Assembly (NCBI RefSeq): GCF_023065955.2
Contig: NW_026622874.1
Span: forward strand, 30,393,772-30,457,771
Length of the DNA stretch: 64,000 nucleotides
DNA from: Ursus arctos
Lineage: Eukaryota; Chordata; Mammalia; Carnivora; Ursidae
Direction of reading: 5' to 3'
A program made the translations under genes and the position numbers. Under the pieces are notes generated by a model. That model was given only the letters and a program-made list of their open reading frames with translations, did not search any database and was not told the origin of the DNA. This document shows, one piece after another, positions 61,772-64,000 of the stretch (the stretch's first letter is position 1; every line of letters starts with the position of its first letter).

Positions 61772-63201
61772 TTTGGCAGGTTTATTTATTCACGGGAAGG
61801 CAGCATCGGGCCAAGTCAAGCCGAGCTGCCCCCCACATCTCAGCGCAGTGCGGCCCGCAGCCGGCGCGGCGGTAGTGAGGCCAGCGCAGCGCTCCTGCCC
61901 CTTCCCTCGGCGGATTCCCTCGGCTCGCGGGAGTCACTTGGCTCCGGGGGCTCCGCTCCCCTGCCCGCTGCCTGGGACCGTCCGAGGGCCCTCCCGGCGC
62001 AGGCCCGGATGCCTGACACCCCTCCGCCCTATCGCAGAAAGTGAAGTTTGAAGAGTGGGTTAGAGGGAACGATGGACGTGAAGAGGCGGCTCCACCTGGC
62101 GCGGAGGAACCAGACTTCCGCAGCTGTTGGACGAATGATCGAATGACGGGAAAATTGCAGGCTGAGCCCTGAATTTGTGAACTTAGAGTTGCTCAGTTTC
62201 ATAAGTGCAGGCTTGATTTCAGTTTCCCATCTCCCCCAGCTACCTAAATTGAAAAAAAACTTGAGCTCGGGGACAATAGCATCTTTGGAGGTCTGGACAG
62301 GTTAGCAGAAAACCTTTCAAATCCCACACATCTGAACTTCAGTGCATTCTACTGCAAAATATCAGCACCTTGGAACCTTTGAAAAAGTAGGAATGTCTGA
62401 AAAGCCTGGACCTGTTTAACTGTGGGGTTGCTAGTCTGAATGGCTAGGGAGAGGGCATCTTCCCTCGCTGACCTACCTGGATGGCTGGCGCCACGAGGAT
62501 CTAGAAGCCCCTGGTTCAGATGCCCAGGTGAATGGTGTGCACGAAGAAGAGCAGGACAAAGAAGAGGAGGAGGATGAGGGTGGTGAGGAGGCGGCGGAGG
62601 AGTTTGATAACCACTAAGATGAAGAGGAAGAAGCAGGTGTAAAAGGGGGGAGGATGCAGGTGAAGTCAGTGGGGAGGAAGACTTTGGACATGATGGAGAA
62701 GGTGATGAAGATAAGGGGATGGGGAGGAAGAAGAGGAAGAAAACTAAGGAAGTGGGCAGGTAAAAGAGGAAAAGAAAAATTGATGATGAAGGAGAAGATG
62801 ATTAAGACCAAAATAACCTGCGAAGAAAGAACTGCTCAGATTGGTTGGACTGCTCACTGGTAGCAGTTTAAATAATAATAGTAATAAAGGTAATAATAGT
62901 AATAAAGGGTATCTGTGATACCAACCACAGGACCCCACCCACCCAAAGAGCCAAAGAATAGTTCCGGTGACATTCTGCCTTCCTCCATTTGGTCCCTCTT
63001 TAAAATCCACCATCAACTTGGGGACTTCACCCCTACAAAATTGTTAAGTCCTGTTAGGTTCTCGTGTAAGATTCTTGCTGAGCATGGGCTGTTGTGGTCA
63101 GTGAGTCAACCGTCAGCGGCTGCTAGTTACGCCAAAGCATTTTTACTTTCTGTACAACAAAGAAGGCTTGTAAGTCAAATCTTAACATAAAAAAGAAAGT
63201 T
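61772..63201 (+). pseudogene. ANP32B: Processed pseudogene (retrocopy) of ANP32B with 5' and 3' UTRs
   Basis: The parent protein is an acidic leucine-rich-repeat nuclear phosphoprotein and histone chaperone. An ATG at 62072 opens MDVKRRLHLARRNQTS, matching the ANP32B N-terminus. After an apparent deletion of about eight codons the frame hits TGA at 62144-62146. Leucine-rich-repeat segments follow in shifted frames (EFVNLELLSF, GLISVSHLPQLPKLKK). The acidic tail (SDAQVNGVHEEEQDKEEEED, then EVSGEEDFG) is broken by a TAA near 62615 and by indels. A lysine/arginine-rich stretch and EGEDD lead to the ancestral stop at 62803-62805. The 5' UTR is GC-rich, the 3' UTR runs to about 63190, no introns are present, and the end is A-rich. 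A possible TSD is tcccacttcctta (61759-61771) against ccccactttctta (63202-63214). ANP32B fits better than ANP32A because of the MDxKRR start and the VNLE/SDAEVDGV-like segments. The protein is certainly not intact; transcription is unknown. Confidence 0.88.
61806..62040 (+). promoter_or_regulatory. CpG-rich block in the ANP32B retrocopy 5' UTR
   Basis: About 26 CpG dinucleotides lie in roughly 235 bases, against a CpG-poor background in the rest of the window. The block is the retroposed 5' UTR of the parental mRNA. It could act as a small CpG island, but no promoter element is recognised, so activity is inference only. Confidence 0.5.
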
Positions 63202-63269
63202 CCCCACTTTCTTAGTGGGAATTAGCTGGCCCAAAATATCCATGGTGCCGCGGCTGAGAAACCCTGGTA

Positions 63270-63480
63270 TAAATGTTCAAGGCATGGACTGGGTTTGAAT
63301 CCAGCTCTATACTTACTAGCTGTGTGACCTTAGCCACGTTACTTAACCTCTCTGTGGCCCATCTGCAAATAAGGCTCATGATCGTCCCTTCCTCACAGGG
63401 CTGTCAAGGGACTTAAATGAGTTGGTGTATTTGAGGTGACGGAGCAGTGTCTGGCACACCATAGACATGTGTTTAAGAGA
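63270..63480 (+). mobile_element. MIR SINE
   Basis: 'ggtttgaatccagctctata', 'gctgtgtgaccttagccacg', 'ttacttaacctctctgtggc' and 'cagtgtctggcacaccatag', sense MIR, nearly full length. Confidence 0.9.
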
Positions 63481-63484
63481 GGCG

Positions 63485-63720
63485 TCTGGTACCGTGGTGG
63501 AGCGGGCTCCCGAGTCAGCCTGGCTGCGTGCGAATCCTCCATCTGCCATTTACCAGCTGTGTGACTTCGGGCAAATCACTTAAACATTCTTGACTCAGAT
63601 GCATCAGTAAGAGGAAGATAATAATAGTATTTACCATTAAGATAAATCATGTATGCAAAATGATCGGAACAGTGATTTGTACATCCTAAAAGCTGTATAC
63701 GTTCCAGTTGTTATTATTAC
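63485..63720 (+). mobile_element. MIR SINE, second in tandem
   Basis: 'accagctgtgtgacttcggg', 'caaatcacttaaacattctt' and 'gatcggaacagtgatttgta', sense MIR in the same orientation as its neighbour, with only a few bases between them. Confidence 0.85.
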
Positions 63721-64000
63721 TGTTTTATTCCTTTTGTTAAACAAATATTTGGGCCTCCTGGGCACAAGGGCTGAAGTCACTTGACTTACAGCTGTTAGAT
63801 AGCAAAGTCAGAATGAGGACCACTGACTCACGAAAGAAGGAAAGCTCTGTCCAGTACAAGAGTTTACGATTCTCTCGACTCCTCGGCATCCCGTGTAGCA
63901 AAAAGTCGGGTGGGGTGCGATCATTCGGGGTAGTTACTAATTTGGAGGCAGTGTGGAGAGAGGCACTATAAACTACAGGGTCACTTAGCAGCATGTAATT

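Noticed and set aside
62072..62805. Prothymosin alpha pseudogene, because of the acidic GAGGAG-rich tail
   Set aside because: The upstream leucine-rich-repeat segments and the MDVKRRLHL start fit ANP32B, not prothymosin.
62654..62863. Lysine-rich plus-strand frame of 69 codons
   Set aside because: Out-of-frame reading of the acidic tail of the ANP32B pseudogene.

Overview
The window is nuclear DNA of a carnivoran mammal, most likely a bear (Ursidae) or a close caniform relative. The diagnostic signal is at least 17 tRNA-derived carnivore SINEs of the SINEC type: a 'ggcgcctgggtggc' head, a B-box-like 'gatcgagccccacatcagg' block, a CT-rich body and an 'aaataaataaaatctt' tail. They come in the roughly 200-bp form with a 'ctccgctatgagcctgcttc' core that is common in bears. 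Carnivore-type L1 3' ends, MIR, L2, HAL1, MaLR LTRs and hAT fossils complete a normal placental repeat landscape. The bear assignment is recognition from memory, not a database result.

I found no intact protein-coding gene and no tRNA, rRNA, snRNA or CRISPR. The open frames are short, and many run through repeats or use non-ATG starts. The window is best read as intergenic or deep intronic DNA. One exon-like minus-strand frame near 35.3-35.6 kb is the only stretch I would test as a possible exon.

Layout. 0-4 kb: two SINEs, then unassigned sequence. 4-6.2 kb: a HAL1 with a later L1 insertion, then L2. 6.2-14.5 kb: mostly unassigned sequence with MIR, L2, L1 and SINE pieces, including a nested L1 block at 11.7-12.8 kb. 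14.5-21 kb: repeat-dense, with a second HAL1 that carries a 212-bp retroposed 3' UTR, then two L1 pieces converging tail to tail. 21-30 kb: MIR, L2, MER5A-like DNA and a solo MaLR LTR. 30.3-32.2 kb: an ERVL-MaLR element with unlike LTRs. 32-50 kb: unassigned sequence with SINEs, L2 pieces split by SINEs, and an L1 endonuclease fragment. 49.6-55.9 kb: the most structured region, with a decayed hAT transposase gene, a MaLR LTR, and an L2 interrupted by a second hAT (itself holding a SINE) and by a MIR. 56-61.7 kb: L2, a young L1 3' end and MER5A-like DNA. 61.8-63.2 kb: a processed pseudogene of ANP32B with a preserved CpG-rich 5' UTR, followed by two MIRs.

There are no operons or cooperating genes. 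What the window offers is a record of insertion order, readable from target-site duplications (TSDs) and nesting. No novel biological system is evident; the ANP32B retrocopy and the two related hAT fossils are the best leads.
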